This document shows, piece after piece, positions 24,190 through 36,049 of a DNA stretch of 60,000 bases. Every line of letters starts with the position of its first letter. Position 1 is the first letter of the stretch. Position numbers and translations under genes: made by a program. The stretch is taken from assembly GCA_009760855.2 (NCBI GenBank), contig WPIO01000121.1:64001-124000 (forward strand), in the 5' to 3' direction. The DNA comes from Cristatella mucedo (taxonomy: Eukaryota > Bryozoa > Phylactolaemata > Cristatellidae). The notes under the pieces were generated by a model, which worked only from the letters and a program-made list of their open reading frames with translations, made no database searches and was not told where the DNA came from.

Positions 24190-25175
24190 GCTGCTGCAAC
24201 TGTGAAAGTAAATGCATGCCTTGCCGAGACTCGATCCTGGATGTCGACAAACTTCTTGAAACTAAATGACGCCAAACCGAACAATTCTCACAGGACACCC
24301 TAAGCTGGTGACTCGATTAAAAACCTTTGATCATCTAATGGGTGACGTCGTTTTGCCATCATCACCTCGCAATCTAGTTCCTTTTTTCCATATCGGCATA
24401 AATTGCAAAAGCCTCATGCAGAAGACTGCTTTTACAGCTAGCAATCCCGTTCAATTAGTATCTAATATCACAGGAGCTGTCTTCCACAGTGGCTTGCAAT
24501 ACATTTAACTAGCCCCTTAGTTCTGTCTTGTCTTGATTATTGATTTTTCTTTTTGCAGGGCTAAAAAAACGCAACTAGGCCACTACAAATGGCTAGGAAT
24601 ATCACTGCAAGGCTAGTTTTCAAGTCTAAGAGGTTTGAGCAAGTGCCTCCGTTTTAAATAGACCTATAATGGCTGCCAGTTGATCAACGGATACAGAGCA
24701 AAGTTCTTACGCTCACACACAAGGCGAAGGCTAAGGCTAGACTATTCTATAGTTAGCTGAACTGCGTCACCAGTTTCAGCCTCAGGTCCTATATGGACAA
24801 TAAATGAGCTGTTTAATTTCTCCGCTTGAAGACCGTTGGTGACAGAAGTTTTAGCTCTGCAAGTCTCAGACAGTGGAATTCGCTTCCAAAATTCCTTGGA
24901 AACGACATCAACTCTCCTACTGCCGACAATGGCTCATCCTTTTCAGCGGTGGTGAGCTGCTACTTCCGTGGTACTCACTACCTCAACTGCTCTCCTGACT
25001 CCGCTATGCTTCCTACTTTCTTTGTGTCCTATGGGATGAAGTCTGTTTGCAGCCGAATTCATACCGAACGCCGTTTAGGCTGTGGGTTAGCTATACCAAA
25101 CTCTACTGCATAACGCCCACATAGTCCGTATGGCTTTGTGGAGTTTCAGACGGAGATACATTACCTTACTTTACA
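24190..25175 (+). mobile_element. Decayed L2/CR1-like LINE
   Basis: Near 24234 the sequence reads SWMSTNFLKLNDAKPN, the conserved segment after the RT catalytic box. Near 24585 fragments of the CNS-LL-GLP region survive. Near 24826 KTVGDRSFSSASLRQWNSLP matches the C-terminal segment of the element at 17149-17748. Several frameshifts and stops interrupt it. The 3' end at about 25140-25180 (gagtttcagacggagata then TTACATTA) matches the tail of the same LINE family. Confidence 0.85.
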
Positions 25176-25863
25176 TTAAACTGCGAGTATTTGTGACTCA
25201 TTAGTTATCAATTGTCAGGTTTCATTTACATTATACCTTAAACTGTAGGCGATTGTTTGTGGTATTCAAATCTGAATATGCTGAAAATGTTTCTAACCAA
25301 GAATATGATCATGACGCTGGTTCGACCCATTTATATGCCTTGATGCCAAGACAGTAACCATGGAAATTTTTGTCAAACCTTAGTGCGACTTCTAAGACTA
25401 AATAGATAAATATAGCTAGTCTACATGGTTGTGGAAATTTCTAAAAGCACTCGGGTACATAGTGATGAATACATATTTAAAATGTATTCAATTTTAATAT
25501 GTGGACACTGCAGGAAAGTAGGCGGAAGCTATATGCGAGTCGTAATCGTATTTATCGAGTTTGATTGATTTCAACTTAAATAAAGATATAAATAGGATAT
25601 AATTACCATTAGCGGAACTTCAAACCTTGTTCAATCAGCATGCTTTAATCCAGATGGTCTGAAACCACGCAGAATTAAGGTGAAAATCCTTATGGATGCC
25701 AGACATACTAGATAATAAGCTGGCGATGGTTTTGTAATCATCGGTACCGAAGTCGTGCAACGGTGAGCACAGCTTCGTTTGACATCCGTTGAAGTTTCTT
25801 TCATTTTAGTATTGGATAATGCAGTTGTGTGAATCAATTTAACACAATGTCTTGCCTTTTCAG

Positions 25864-26102
25864 CATCTCGGCTGCACGACTTTGAAATCAGAGTAGGCAA
25901 TGGTACAGTTCCTGGTTTTGGGTTATTCTTCGAAGGTTCACTTTGTTTCAAGTATACCGGTGCTATGGGGACATGTCAAACACAAACCTTTACATGCTCG
26001 CAGTCTACAGTTGGAAGCTTCGTCAGCATTCAAGTGGTATCAGGTCCCATGCAGATTTTAAACATAGCCGAGATATCTATGCACGGGATTCCTGTGGAAT
26101 AG
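25864..26102 (+). CDS. Unit B exon 4: F-type lectin domain, C-terminal half, and stop
   Basis: The exon begins after a TGCCTTTTCAG acceptor (ending 25863) in phase 1 and runs to TAG at 26100-26102. It reads ASRLHDFEIRVGNG, GFFEGSLC-type and CKYTGAMG-type segments, then TFTCSQSTVGSFVSIQVV and ILNIAEISMHG. These match the C-terminal half of FTP domains: the R-x-D-x4-R arginine, E-I-R-V-G, the central cysteines, G-x-[FY]-V-x-[IV] and a final A/CE-[IVM]-x-[VM]-[YH]-G strand. Together with 18949-19146 it gives a domain of about 145 residues, the normal size. The spliced unit B frame closes exactly (762 nt). The protein ends right after the lectin domain with no membrane anchor. Confidence 0.8.
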
Positions 26103-26316
26103 GTCCTAAGCTGCCGACATCAGAATTTGATTGCATCGAACTGCATCTAGAATTCAGACTACAGATTTCACACTTTGGCTGTTGATGCTGTCGAACCAGA
26201 CTTGCCGCTGCAAATTTAATGGATATGACTGATATTTTATTGCCCGTATCGATTCATTGTCTGTATTTGCTAGTTAGTGTTGCGTTTCCTTGAGAACTGT
26301 ACACTTCGGCATATGA

Positions 26317-26322
26317 AATAAA
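26317..26322 (+). terminator. Candidate polyadenylation signal of unit B
   Basis: AATAAA lies 215 nt after the unit B stop codon, the first good match downstream. Confidence 0.5.
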
Positions 26323-26585
26323 TCGACTAATTGGTTTTCGCTTTAAACCGTCGTTGTACTGATACTATTTCAATGAAAACTAACAAATAATCTTGATGCT
26401 ACTTTTAATGCTGCCAAATCAAAATTGCATGACGAAATTCTAAGTAACGGTGCGTTTCGATGTAAACTCGAGGTACTTGGTACGGTGTGAACGTAAGAAT
26501 GGCAACACTTTTGCCAGTTTTCTTTCCATTCAGCGGAATATCTTCTCTGAAAGCATTGTTGCCTGATAATCAGAAGTTTTTGAGT

Positions 26586-27731
26586 TCTTAGGTAAAAGCT
26601 GAGATATTACGAGAAGCCGTCGGTGTGCGAAAACCGCCCTGCTAGAGCGGCGTGAGCTGCTTATTACGGAGCTATCAAGATTCGCAGATAGAAAATAAAA
26701 TAACGAAGCCAATACTATAATATCACTTTTAACTATATATAATAATTTTATTCACAATACTATACAATAATATATATAAATATGTATACATATATATATA
26801 TATATTTAGATATATAAAAAAGGAATCGATAATATAGGATACTGTAAATAGCTAGAACCTAACGTAAGGCTCGTGCAACATTTCGCAATTGAATCCAAAG
26901 CGACTCACTACAGAAACACGACCAGCGAACGGACGCGGTATACGGCCAAGCCACTTGACTGAATGCAACGTGAGAGTTTACCGTCATCGTGAAGCTCGTT
27001 TGTGGTCAGGCCTGTCTCGGTAGTGACGAAGCTACCGGCTCCCATGAACACGGCTTCTGGCCTTCGTAATGTCGTAGGAAGGAAAATAAAAGAGTGCACT
27101 ACATAATTGGGAAAATTTGCCGTGAGCCGACGTAAAATGACTGCCGACCTTTGGCTCAAGCCAATAGCTGAAGCTAGGGATACCGCCTCCCTCGTCAAGT
27201 GGGCGAACCAAAATTTCTCTGGAACGCTAATAATATAATAAAGCATCAATACATTTATTCGTCGCTGCGACTTCATCTCGCTCCATCGCCTCTGGCTGGT
27301 TGATTTATCTGACCTTTCAGTTGACTCCTCGTCGACCACGTGTGTCGATCAGTCCGTCGATTGGATTTCCGCGAACCTGTAACTGTAGCGTGATTTTAAT
27401 CTCACCTCGTAAATGTCACCACCGTTCTACTCATTGTCTTCCTATCTCGTCACTATTTACAATCGGTTCGGCCGAGCCTCGCACCAGCTGCGGCCAGCTA
27501 GCTGAACGCGGGCTCGCCACCACGTCTCTCAGTTTCACCGCAGGAGAGTTACTGACCGTAACTTGGCGCTCGTGCGGACGCTAGCGGTCGGCAGATGCTG
27601 GCCAACGTCTTGCGGTGACGCTCACAGCCACGAAAGTCCCGCGGCCTAAACCTCCCCGTCCACCGAGCCAGTGAGGCGGACACCGCTGCCACCGCTGTAG
27701 CTATGGTGGCGGCAGCCAGCGGCGGCGGCAG

Positions 27732-27763
<32 letters not shown>

Positions 27764-28016
27764 CCCTAGTGGAGTCAATTCAGCAGCCCGCGAAAGTAGA
27801 AAGGAGACCGAACAAAGAATGTCGAACAATGAACCCTACCGTCTTGCGTCTGAGTTCAGAGTGGAGCGTCGGCGACGGTGCCTGAATGGGTGATTGACGA
27901 CGTCGTGCCCGCTATAGCGGGCAGTCACTTTGAGCGGCCAATTGAGGCTCGCGGGCTGAGGTCTCCGAACGGCGATCGAACATTTTAAAGCTCGGTTGCT
28001 GGCAATTGCCACAGCG
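26586..28016 (+). promoter_or_regulatory. Promoter block P, copy 1 (upstream of unit C)
   Basis: This block aligns with 53721-56717. Landmarks are aggtaaaagctg near 26589 and 53720, gtttcaccgcaggagagtta near 27533 and 54767, cctaaacctccccgtccac near 27646 and 55128, and gtcaattcagcag near 27773 and 56470. It has a GC-rich right half with a GGC/AGC repeat at 27709-27762 and ends in TTTTAAAG about 35 nt before the start codon. The block is conserved upstream of two signal exons and is therefore likely to hold their promoters. A minus-strand frame (26908-27339) is partly conserved with 54144-54335, which could reflect an old mobile element inside the block. Confidence 0.5.
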
Positions 28017-28083
28017 ATGATGGACGTCCTTGCTGCCGTCAGCGGCTTGTTCGTCCTCGTGTGCTGCAATGCGAGACAAGAAG
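28017..28083 (+). CDS. Unit C exon 1: signal peptide
   Basis: The exon encodes MMDVLAAVSGLFVLVCCNAR and two more residues, a short basic-free start followed by a hydrophobic core and a small-residue cleavage region. It ends in phase 1 at a GTTAGT donor (28084). Two ATG codons stand together; the second (28020) corresponds to the single start of the unit D paralogue at 56718, so either may be used. The signal peptide is nearly identical to that of unit D (MDVLAAVCGFCVLVWCNAG) but unrelated in sequence to that of unit B. Joining this exon with 32875-33135, 40508-41239, 42107-42136, 42374-42568 and 45130-45371 gives one frame of 509 codons including the stop. The product would be a secreted PAN, mucin linker and F-type lectin protein. 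Confidence 0.65.
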
Positions 28084-28639
28084 GTTAGTCGTCACGGCCA
28101 TCGGTTGCAGGCTGTACCGGCGAATCGGTCAGACGTGACGCGGTCTGCTGTCTGTCGAAGTTGACGTCGAACAGAACGTCGTTTTAGCCATTTTGATCCC
28201 GATCGAGATTCAAATACGCACTTGGGCACAAGTAATGGCAATTCGGTCGAGATCTACGACCAACTTCGAGATTCTTCGATATTCAGCAAGATTCATTCGT
28301 GATCGAGAGAGGAGAAACGACTTCACAAGTCGTTTTAAAGATATTGTTTATAGCTGCATTTAAAACTGAGCGATAATATTTGGGTACTTTGGCTGTTCGC
28401 TTTCTGCCGGGAAACTGCTTTAGCGCATTTCAGCATATTCTTTTTAAATTGCAGTCGATTAAAATTGCTGTTGATAAATTGCCGTCTATCGCTCTGCCTT
28501 TTTAAATATCGTTCAAAGATATGACTGAAAAAATCCTCACCGTACTTACTCAGCGTTTGAGCCATGCTTTTATCCTGAATAAACAATAGATAAGTCTACT
28601 AGAAAGGTTTAGCTGGACTTAAGCAGGAAACAATACTGA
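28084..28639 (+). other. Start of intron 1 of unit C
   Basis: No exon or repeat recognised between the signal exon and duplicated block Q. Confidence 0.35.
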
Positions 28640-29977
28640 CAGTTTTTTTGGTATGAGGGTATCGTTGAGCTAAATCTCTTTCTAGGCAATATGCAGACGC
28701 TAATTAGAAAGCAATACGGAATATTTCGTACAGACGTCCTTAAGAAGCGGGCATATCATAAGGATTTTAATTCGAAAGAAGAACGAACCGCAAAGATCAT
28801 CTAAATGCTGAAACAAGAGCTTTTTCAACTTAGTTTGCATCTTTTGGAATGTCTTCAAGTAAGATGCTCATAAGACCAGCCTCGGGCGTAAGACGAAATC
28901 TGTGTATTTGGAAGGTATGGACGTAGCCAATTAAAGGAAAGAATTTTCATTATTATGTGGTAGGCAGCATAGCAAAATGGTTTGCTTGCATATGTTGGTT
29001 TTGGTAAGGAGACTATCGAACGGTAGAATAATGCAAAAAAAATTAGTGATCTGATTTCTTGCCACCCTCACCTTTTTCATCAGTTTCTCTGTCAGTCGAA
29101 GAGGGGCAAATGATTGGAACCAACCCTCAAGTCGCTATCCGTAATAACACCAGTATTTTGAAAGTGCCTACGTCATCAAAAAGTGGTTAAAGTATATAAT
29201 TGTGGCCAAATAATGCTCTTTAATCTTCAGTATAGAGCTCCGAGTGTGCACATGTAGGTGGTGCTATGTCAAATTTGGGAGCATTAATATTAAAATATAT
29301 CTACATTTAAGCACTACAATAGCATCAAAAGATAATCATGCCATACATTGTCATCAAACGCTCAGCCTCTATTGGCAGTAGCTATTTTTAGACAGAAATA
29401 CCTTGACGAATTGTCGCCAAATTTGTTTAATCAAACCTGTGAGATTGCAAGATGACTATGGGAGAAAGAGCACTTCGTGTGAGAGCACACTGTATGCGCA
29501 AAGTGTTGGGAAATACAGGCTGATCATAGGCAGCGAACTCAGTTACAAGTCAGATAGAGGGAGAAGACCTCGTAGTTGGGTCGAAACTTGGCAGGATTAA
29601 TTTTAGCCTATGCAGACCTATAGGTGTTTTAGGGAAGCTTACGCTTTGAATACAGACCGACACGCTCCCAGTCAGAGTGATTGTGGGAAGAAAATTAACT
29701 TCGAGGCAATTATCTTGTGGTAGTTATAAGTTTCTAAATCTGTTAAAACAAAGTGTACTAATATTAGCACGAAATATATGTGAAATACTAAAATGTTAAT
29801 TGTAATCAATTTTCAGGGTATTTATCGTATGGAAATCATCCGTTCTTCAAAATGTTATTATACAATGTATTATTAAAATAATACAATCTACTACAGGTAG
29901 ATATTTTATTTATAATAAATTATTAAGGTCATTATCTTATGCTGGCAAGTAGCTTATTATCTTTTTATGGTTTTTTA

Positions 29978-30032
29978 CTCCTCAGCTGCCGACCGTCTTC
30001 TGTCTGAAAGAAGACGGTCGGCAGCTGAGGAG
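29978..30032. repeat. Perfect 24-bp inverted repeat (hairpin)
   Basis: Arms 29978-30001 and 30009-30032 are exact reverse complements separated by 7 nt (GTCTGAA). The arms are GC-rich (cagctgccgaccg core) in an AT-rich surrounding. The hairpin lies in the part of block Q that is missing from copy 2. Confidence 0.95.
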
Positions 30033-31434
30033 CACCACACCTTGAAACAATCGTGCTAATTTAACTATGGAATACACACTAATATCAAACCTTAAACAAT
30101 CGAGCTATTTTAACTGTGGAAAATACTAAGCAGGCATTCACTTGAATCCATCGTTCTACCCGTTATCCTATCGCATTCACAGTTAGCATTAAAATAGCAA
30201 TAGCGGCTCATCACCACATCCACCAATAGCCGCCTCTATCATATGGTTTCATTCCAACCTAGAACATTACCAGTGTAGGAAGACAGTATATCGCAGTTTA
30301 TGTCGGTCGCTCACGTAATTTTAGGCGTAGTCATTATCTGACTAGAGACTACCAATCAGAACTACTCCCCCATGTGGTGAAGAATCGTACAAACTGCTAT
30401 TCTGACTGAAACCGTTCAGCCATAATTCGTGCAAACCTCAAAACAGTTTGAGACCATACCTTTAGTCTGTATGCTCCAAAAGACTGAAATTTATCACCAA
30501 CGAAAGTCAGAAGGTTCTGTGCCACCTTTATTCTCTGATTTGGAGCCATTTCTAGAAAGTCTTTGCACGCTGAATACATACTAAAAGTTCACATTTTAAA
30601 TTGCAAGCCAGCGGCAATTAGTGCTGGGGAACCGTAGTAATGACAGTTGCTACTAGCCCCCTACAATCCGAAATCATTACACAGGACGTTGTTTTTGACG
30701 GCTCCCAGAAACTTTTCCCAACGCTGATGAGTATCTCATACAACGAGCTTATCGTATGATGGAATTCTAAGTTCCAAATTTTTAAGCGGAAATTAGTTAA
30801 GCTATCGCAAGATGAATTCAAACAAAAGTCTCTCCTCGTCTGCAATTAAAACATTTCGAATACATGTCTCTCACGCCGAAACAGGCAGAACCAAGCTGAA
30901 CGACCATTTCTTGTGGAGCTAACTAACATATCTATTAGATAAAATATAAAAGCACGTGAGGAATATTAAGCTGTGCTTCCCTCGAGCTGTGCCTCCTTCC
31001 GTATTTAGAAGAAAGCTTACACATTGCACGCACCCGTTTTGGAAACCACAACGATGTACGTGATATATATGCATTGCCAATGTAAAGCTGCAAGTGGTTT
31101 CCATGGCACTGCATTAAGTTAAAGAAAGTAGCAACACGATGAATAATATTCCGCATAATAGAATTAATCAATTAATAATCACATCTCGTCATTCACAGGG
31201 CAGCTGGAGAGCTGGGCAGCTTCGACTAACTGACCTCTCGTTTCTTGCTTGGACACGCAAATGTTTGTTGACAACCCCCTCACCTATGACGATATCTCAA
31301 AGATCTTTGTCGATAGAGGATGATTGTCCTCTATTGTTCTGAAGTGGCAAATTGTAACAGGTGCAGCTTTCAGCCTCCAGCTACACCTGTTTATTATTTA
31401 TAATTACGTAATGAATAATTTTCCGTGAGCATAC

Positions 31435-31532
31435 GATATCAGCCGTGCTGAAGCATTAAAGTTATTCACGTGTCCATTGCTTAGATATCAGCCATGCTGA
31501 AGCATTAAAGATATTCAAGTTTCCATTGCTTA
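31435..31532 (+). repeat. 49-bp tandem duplication
   Basis: Two nearly identical units starting gatatcagcc and ending ccattgctta, at 31435 and 31484. The aligned place in block Q copy 2 (about 53029-53072) has a single unit. Confidence 0.85.
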
Positions 31533-31996
31533 AATAATAACTAGGTACACTGGATTACAGGCATTTAATCAAGCCAACATCCATAAATTGCAAACACATG
31601 AATGCATTGCCTATGAACAATCCCATGAGCACCATGGATTCATCGCTGGGTGCATTATCTACGTACAGCTCGAGGTTACCGGTAACACCAAAATATTAAA
31701 ACATTTGCTGTTTCTAATTGAAGTTCTTTTGGAGCACTAGTTATTTTGAGGAATTGCATGCAATCTTTGATCTATTGAGTTTACGACGAAAATAATGCAC
31801 TTCTAACTAGGACTATCGTTAATTCCTTTTGAATACCCATGTCATCCTTACTCTCTGCTTAATGATTTTTCGCCCAAAATGCCATCATGTACAGCTTGCT
31901 AGCACAACAAAACTTTTCTCAGGCCATTAAGAGCAGCTGGCTATTGTGAGAAACCTAAGCCGGTCAGACTGCACATTCTTTTTAAATAATTCATGT

Positions 31997-32125
31997 GTAT
32001 AGCGCCCCAAGAGAACTAAATCTCCATCCAGGTGCTTCACATATACCTCAGGGCTTGAGCCCACGACTTCAGCCAGACCTAAGTCAGGGCGAGCACCTTA
32101 ACCACTGGACCAACCCACCTCGTGT
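31997..32125 (-). mobile_element. tRNA-derived SINE
   Basis: On the minus strand the sequence opens with ggttggtccagtggttaagg (A box-like) and has gggctcaagccc (B box-like) downstream, then a tail ending in a GCGCTATA-type sequence. A second member of the same family is at 57878-57997. It is a retroposed pol III element and not a working tRNA gene: the cloverleaf arms do not pair well. Confidence 0.7.
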
Positions 32126-32874
32126 TTCATGTGTTTGATTGACCCCTCTGCCACTGTTCCCACTTATCAGCAATTAAAGCTTTTCCATGCATCACAGAGT
32201 CTGTATTTTAAAAAGTAAAGCGGAGATCGATTAGACCACTCTGCTCCCTATCAACGACCGAATGCATTCCTGGACCATAAGTAGCCTTCAAACGATTCCA
32301 AAAGCACCGACTTCCTGCTTTGCGTGCGTCACTGTTAAAAGATCAGGCAAAGGGATTGTGTACGATTGTATCTAATCGTATTGATTCAGGCGGATAACTT
32401 GATGTGTCGGATAAAAGCATAGTCACAAGCCTCTATTTACTTTCGCGGCTGCAACGCGATCGATTGATCGTTGAACAGAGGAGGACAAACACTATTAACC
32501 GATCAATACTTGAGCCGACAGTCGTCCCTCAAAAATTTCTCAAGTGTAATTGGTTTGATCTCATCTAAATGGAAACCGAGACAAGTTTGATGCAAGGCAT
32601 TACACAGCGACGTCTATGGTGAAGCTGTATATGAGCTGCATTTGCTGGCCGCACTGTGACGAATGAGGCGAATCAAAGCGGCTCACATGTTGATGTTGTT
32701 GACTGAATTCGGTAAGTATTACGGCAGCTACGTAGTTGATAAGCACCCCCTTCGGAGCTCCAGGTGCACGTAACCCGTGGTGAGCATGCAGGGTTGATTA
32801 AGGTCCATCGCAAGCGATAGTCTTCTATTAGTCGAAGGATGACTCCAGGAAATCTATTCGTGGTAAATTTTTAG

Positions 32875-33135
32875 GTGTCCAAGCATTAGTGATCCAATTC
32901 AACTTCACCAGCCCTTTTGAATTGACACCCGAAATAGAAGCAAGTGCTTACAACCACTCGAAGTCGTCGCTTACTAAAGGTCTCAGTGACTGCTGCCATC
33001 AGTGTTCTCTAGAATTAGAGACCTGCAACTCAATCCAGTACCGGCACGAAATTGGCACCTGCAATCTTTACGGGCCGAACGTACTCGCTACGAACAGCCA
33101 TTCATCGACGGATGTTATCTGGGTTGTGAAGAAAG
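32875..33135 (+). CDS. Unit C exon 2: PAN/apple-like domain
   Basis: The exon lies between a TTTTTAG acceptor (ending 32874) and a GTTCGT donor (33136). It is 261 nt, phase 1-1. The N-terminal half has FNFTSPFELTPEIEASAYN and the C-terminal half has DCCHQCSLELETCNSIQY, HEIGTCNLYG and VIWVVKK. The cysteine order C-x3-C-x6-C-x11-C follows the PAN/apple-like cores of units B and D, with an extra adjacent Cys. Potential N-glycosylation sites are present (NFT, NHS). Sequence identity to the unit B and D modules is low, but the frame, phase, length and cysteine spacing agree. The PAN label is a fold-level inference. Confidence 0.65.
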
Positions 33136-33689
33136 GTTCGTAGCTAAGAAAAGCACAGTTAGCTTTTAAGCGAGTGCAAATACATGCTTAGCATTTTACT
33201 ATCGACACATGTGCATTAAAACGTGACATGCTTATGTTTCTTGTGGCTGCATAAAGGATAAAAACATAATGTAGCGAGTCTCCATCTGTAAACCCACAAA
33301 GCCACGAAGATTGTGTGGTTGTTATGCACCAGAGTTTTGCATAGAGCACTCAACCCAAGCGGCTTTCGGTTTACTTCAGTGATCAAAGTCTAAGACAGTC
33401 ACCAATCACGCTGCAGTTAAAAAGGAGAACGCGTCCTAACATTCTTCAAGCTAAGAAAGCTAGATTGACAACGACATCATTGAAACCTGGAACGAGCCCA
33501 AAAGGCCAGGGCTTGGGCACCAACTCTGTTTCCGATCGCGACTACAAATACGGCTCGGGGTGCTATTGGAATATTTGTTCGAATCTGTTACAGGTTAAAT
33601 GATGTTGTAACTCTAGCATGACATAAAACAATAGCGGCGTAGTGTTTTTTAAGTCAATACGCTATTAGGTTGTATCTGACGTTTTAGTT

Positions 33690-33990
33690 TACCCAGCAAC
33701 AACTACTCACCTGCTGTCAACAAAGGCTCATCCTTTTCAGCCGTCCTGAGCTGCTACTTCCGTGAAACTTACTACATCAACTGCTCTCCTGACTCTGCTA
33801 GCTTCTCATTTTCTCTCTGTTGCGTGACAGGAAGGCTGTGGCCTACCGAATGCGTACCGAAAGTAACTTAGGCTGTGAGTGCAACATATACAACTTTCCT
33901 GCGTAAAGCCCACACAGTCTCTACGGCTTTGTGTAGATTACAGTTTAGCGGAGTTTACAAACGGAGATACTTTAAAGTACGGCGTAAATT
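33690..33990 (+). mobile_element. L2/CR1-like LINE 3' end
   Basis: The stretch contains the C-terminal segment equivalent to SFSAVLSCYFRETYYINCSP and the 3' untranslated part ending in gagtttacaaacggagatac. It belongs to the same family as 17033-17748 and 24190-25175, in plus orientation, with stops and a frameshift. Confidence 0.8.
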
Positions 33991-34376
33991 GAGAGATATT
34001 CCAGTTTAATATACAGCTAAAGGCTTTATATTGCTCCAGCACGCTTTGACTTTGATGCTGCTTTCAATATAGGAGAAGTACCATCGGTTAGATTAGCACA
34101 GTGGTGGAGCTATCAGACAGGCAGGAGTGCATTCGCCCCTCCTTGCCTCCGAGAGCTGGGCAACAACCCTTACCGCTCCTTTTCCTCGGCAATGACAGCA
34201 GACGAAATGGATTGATACTGTTACTGGGTGAGCAACAGCCAAGTGCTTGTGGAATGATCGATAATCTTTGGCAACGTCATGTTTTTTTTCTTGTGGGTTT
34301 TGTACTCTAGTTACAAATCTTCTGAGAATCTTTTAGAAGCCGAGAGTCCTTGCTCCTTGTTTGGATATAAGCTGTT

Positions 34377-34379
<3 letters not shown>

Positions 34380-34462
<83 letters not shown>
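34380..34462. repeat. (TA)n microsatellite
   Basis: About 83 nt of pure TA. Confidence 0.95.
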
Positions 34463-34464
<2 letters not shown>

Positions 34465-34574
34465 GGTATATTAGCTTGTATATCTTAGAATGTATCGGTA
34501 TCAGCTGGTGTTTTCGTAACTGACTTGAGCACGATCTTCAATGCCCTTTGCGACACTCTCGCGGGTAACGAATA

Positions 34575-36015
34575 TTAAACCCCCACCCGCCCGCAGAAAT
34601 TTCCCTCGGACATTTACCCCGGACATTTGTACCCGGACATTTATCCCCCAGTCCGTAACCTCTAGGGTTAGGACATTTTCCCTGGGGGTAGGGCATTTTC
34701 ACCCCTCCCGTGTGGAAATGTGTTTACATAAATTATCTTGTTTAAGTTCCTTGTAAAAACCATATTGACTATACAATGTTTAACATATTCCAACATTATA
34801 TAATACAAAATGCGGTCGCTTCTGGCCTGCTTTTTGGCAGAGCGCCAAGTGCATGGTCAAACCTTTGCCCCTGACGACCAGCAGCAGGCGCTCTCGGCGG
34901 CAGACGCTAGCTCATAGCAGTATCCTAGGTTGCTGCCGCTGCCGCCACCACCCCTCCCGACATCGGCACAACCGGCTTCCGCCCGTCTGAATCTAAACGC
35001 CGCCGCAGTCGTCGCTTCACCGGGCGTCGCGCGTCGAGCGCAGCCATCGTCGCCACTATCGCTGCCGACGATGGCGTCGCCCGTCGAGCGCCGCCATCGT
35101 CGCCGCCGTCGCCGCCGTCGCCGTTGACGCCGCCGACGCCGCTCTGGCCGTTCCGCCTCCGTCGGTCGTGCTATCGACTCACCGCTTATACTGAGTTGTT
35201 TAATTTCAAAAGAGTGTGAATTTAACTCAATCTATTATGTATACAGTCGTCTCTTGCCACTTCACACGTTGACTCTCGCTGGTTCACTCTATCGCGGTTT
35301 TTAAGTATCTTAATCAAAACGTTGATCAAGATGGGGAAAATGAGTCAGCGTGCACTCGGCTGTCAGAGTCAATTACACACCCCTGCATCACAAATTAAAT
35401 TAAAATTACTGTACGCATGGGCTTTTGATCTATTTATTTGAGCACCTTCATAAATCCTTCAAAGTCAAGGGCAGCCTCATTGAGAGCAGTAAGATCACTC
35501 TTCTTTGCCCTGCAGTACAGATCTTCATCATCATTTACCAAACTGCACCATTTTCAATTGTTACTGGCAGTATGTAAAAACTGCATGTGTGTAATTTAAT
35601 GCACGCTAACGATAATATGATAATTCTAACGTCTAATACGTCTCATTATCCCTTACTTTATCTATTATATGGGGTAATACGGGTGTACCGGTGACTAAAA
35701 TGGTGTAATTTCATGTCCAGAGGGATTTAATAACGTTGGGGCTGCGAACAGGTATCCTATGCTTTAGCTACGAGAGTATTTGATTTATAAACGAAGAAAT
35801 ATACTTTGCGGAAATCCACCTATCACGGCAGAGTCTGCAACCGATTAACCGCAGTAAACAAGGGACGCCTGAATCTAAATGTATTCTTGGTTTTACATTC
35901 ATCAACATATAGGGGATAGGTCTGACCCCGGGGAAATTTCCGAGGGTAATGTTGCAGGGTCTATCGGGGGGGGGAGATTTCCGGGGGGAAACGTCCAAAG
36001 AGGGGGAATGTGTTG
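34575..36015. mobile_element. Candidate DNA transposon-like insert with degenerate terminal motifs
   Basis: The left end has repeated ggacattt-type motifs followed by cccc (ctcggacatttaccccggac, then two more). The right end on the opposite strand has ggacgtttcccc, ggaaatctcccc and cctcggaaatttccccgg. The ends are therefore roughly inverted and both built of degenerate short repeats. The interior has a GC-rich tract at 34930-35160 with CGCCGTCG repeats, including two copies of a 32-bp unit starting ggcgtcgc, then AT-rich sequence without a transposase. It is absent from block X copy 1. It could be a non-autonomous element; I saw no target-site duplication. Confidence 0.35.
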
Positions 36016-36049
36016 CAACCTCTCTCACTGTCCTGTGCTCATACCGTGA

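Larger units (their letters stand above)
19147..25863 (+). other. Intron 3 of unit B (6.7 kb)
   Basis: A long intron between the two lectin half-exons. It contains a tRNA-like/hairpin sequence at 19452-19516, a TA microsatellite at 20816-20911, a GC-rich LTR-like stretch at 23023-23370 and a decayed LINE at 24190-25175. The stretch 20920-23000 holds nothing I recognise. Confidence 0.5.
28640..32320 (+). repeat. Segmental duplication block Q, copy 1
   Basis: Aligned in order with 51280-53715. Landmarks are gctaattagaaagcaatac near 28700 and 51322, ccagcctcgggcgtaagacg near 28879 and 51497, gccgaaacaggcagaacc near 30876 and 52524, and taactaggtacactg near 31537 and 53078. The stretch from about 29290 to 30490 is mostly absent from copy 2 and contains a perfect hairpin. 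Copy 1 also has a SINE at about 32000 and a 49-bp tandem duplication. It forms most of intron 1 of unit C. Confidence 0.85.

Noticed and set aside
26908-27339. 143-codon minus-strand frame in promoter block P
   Set aside because: Part of it is conserved in copy 2 (54144-54335), but the frame is shortened there and no domain is recognised. The conservation is explained by the block duplication.
31435-31532. CRISPR-like direct repeats
   Set aside because: Only two adjacent 49-bp units with no spacers, in an animal-type genome; this is an ordinary tandem duplication.
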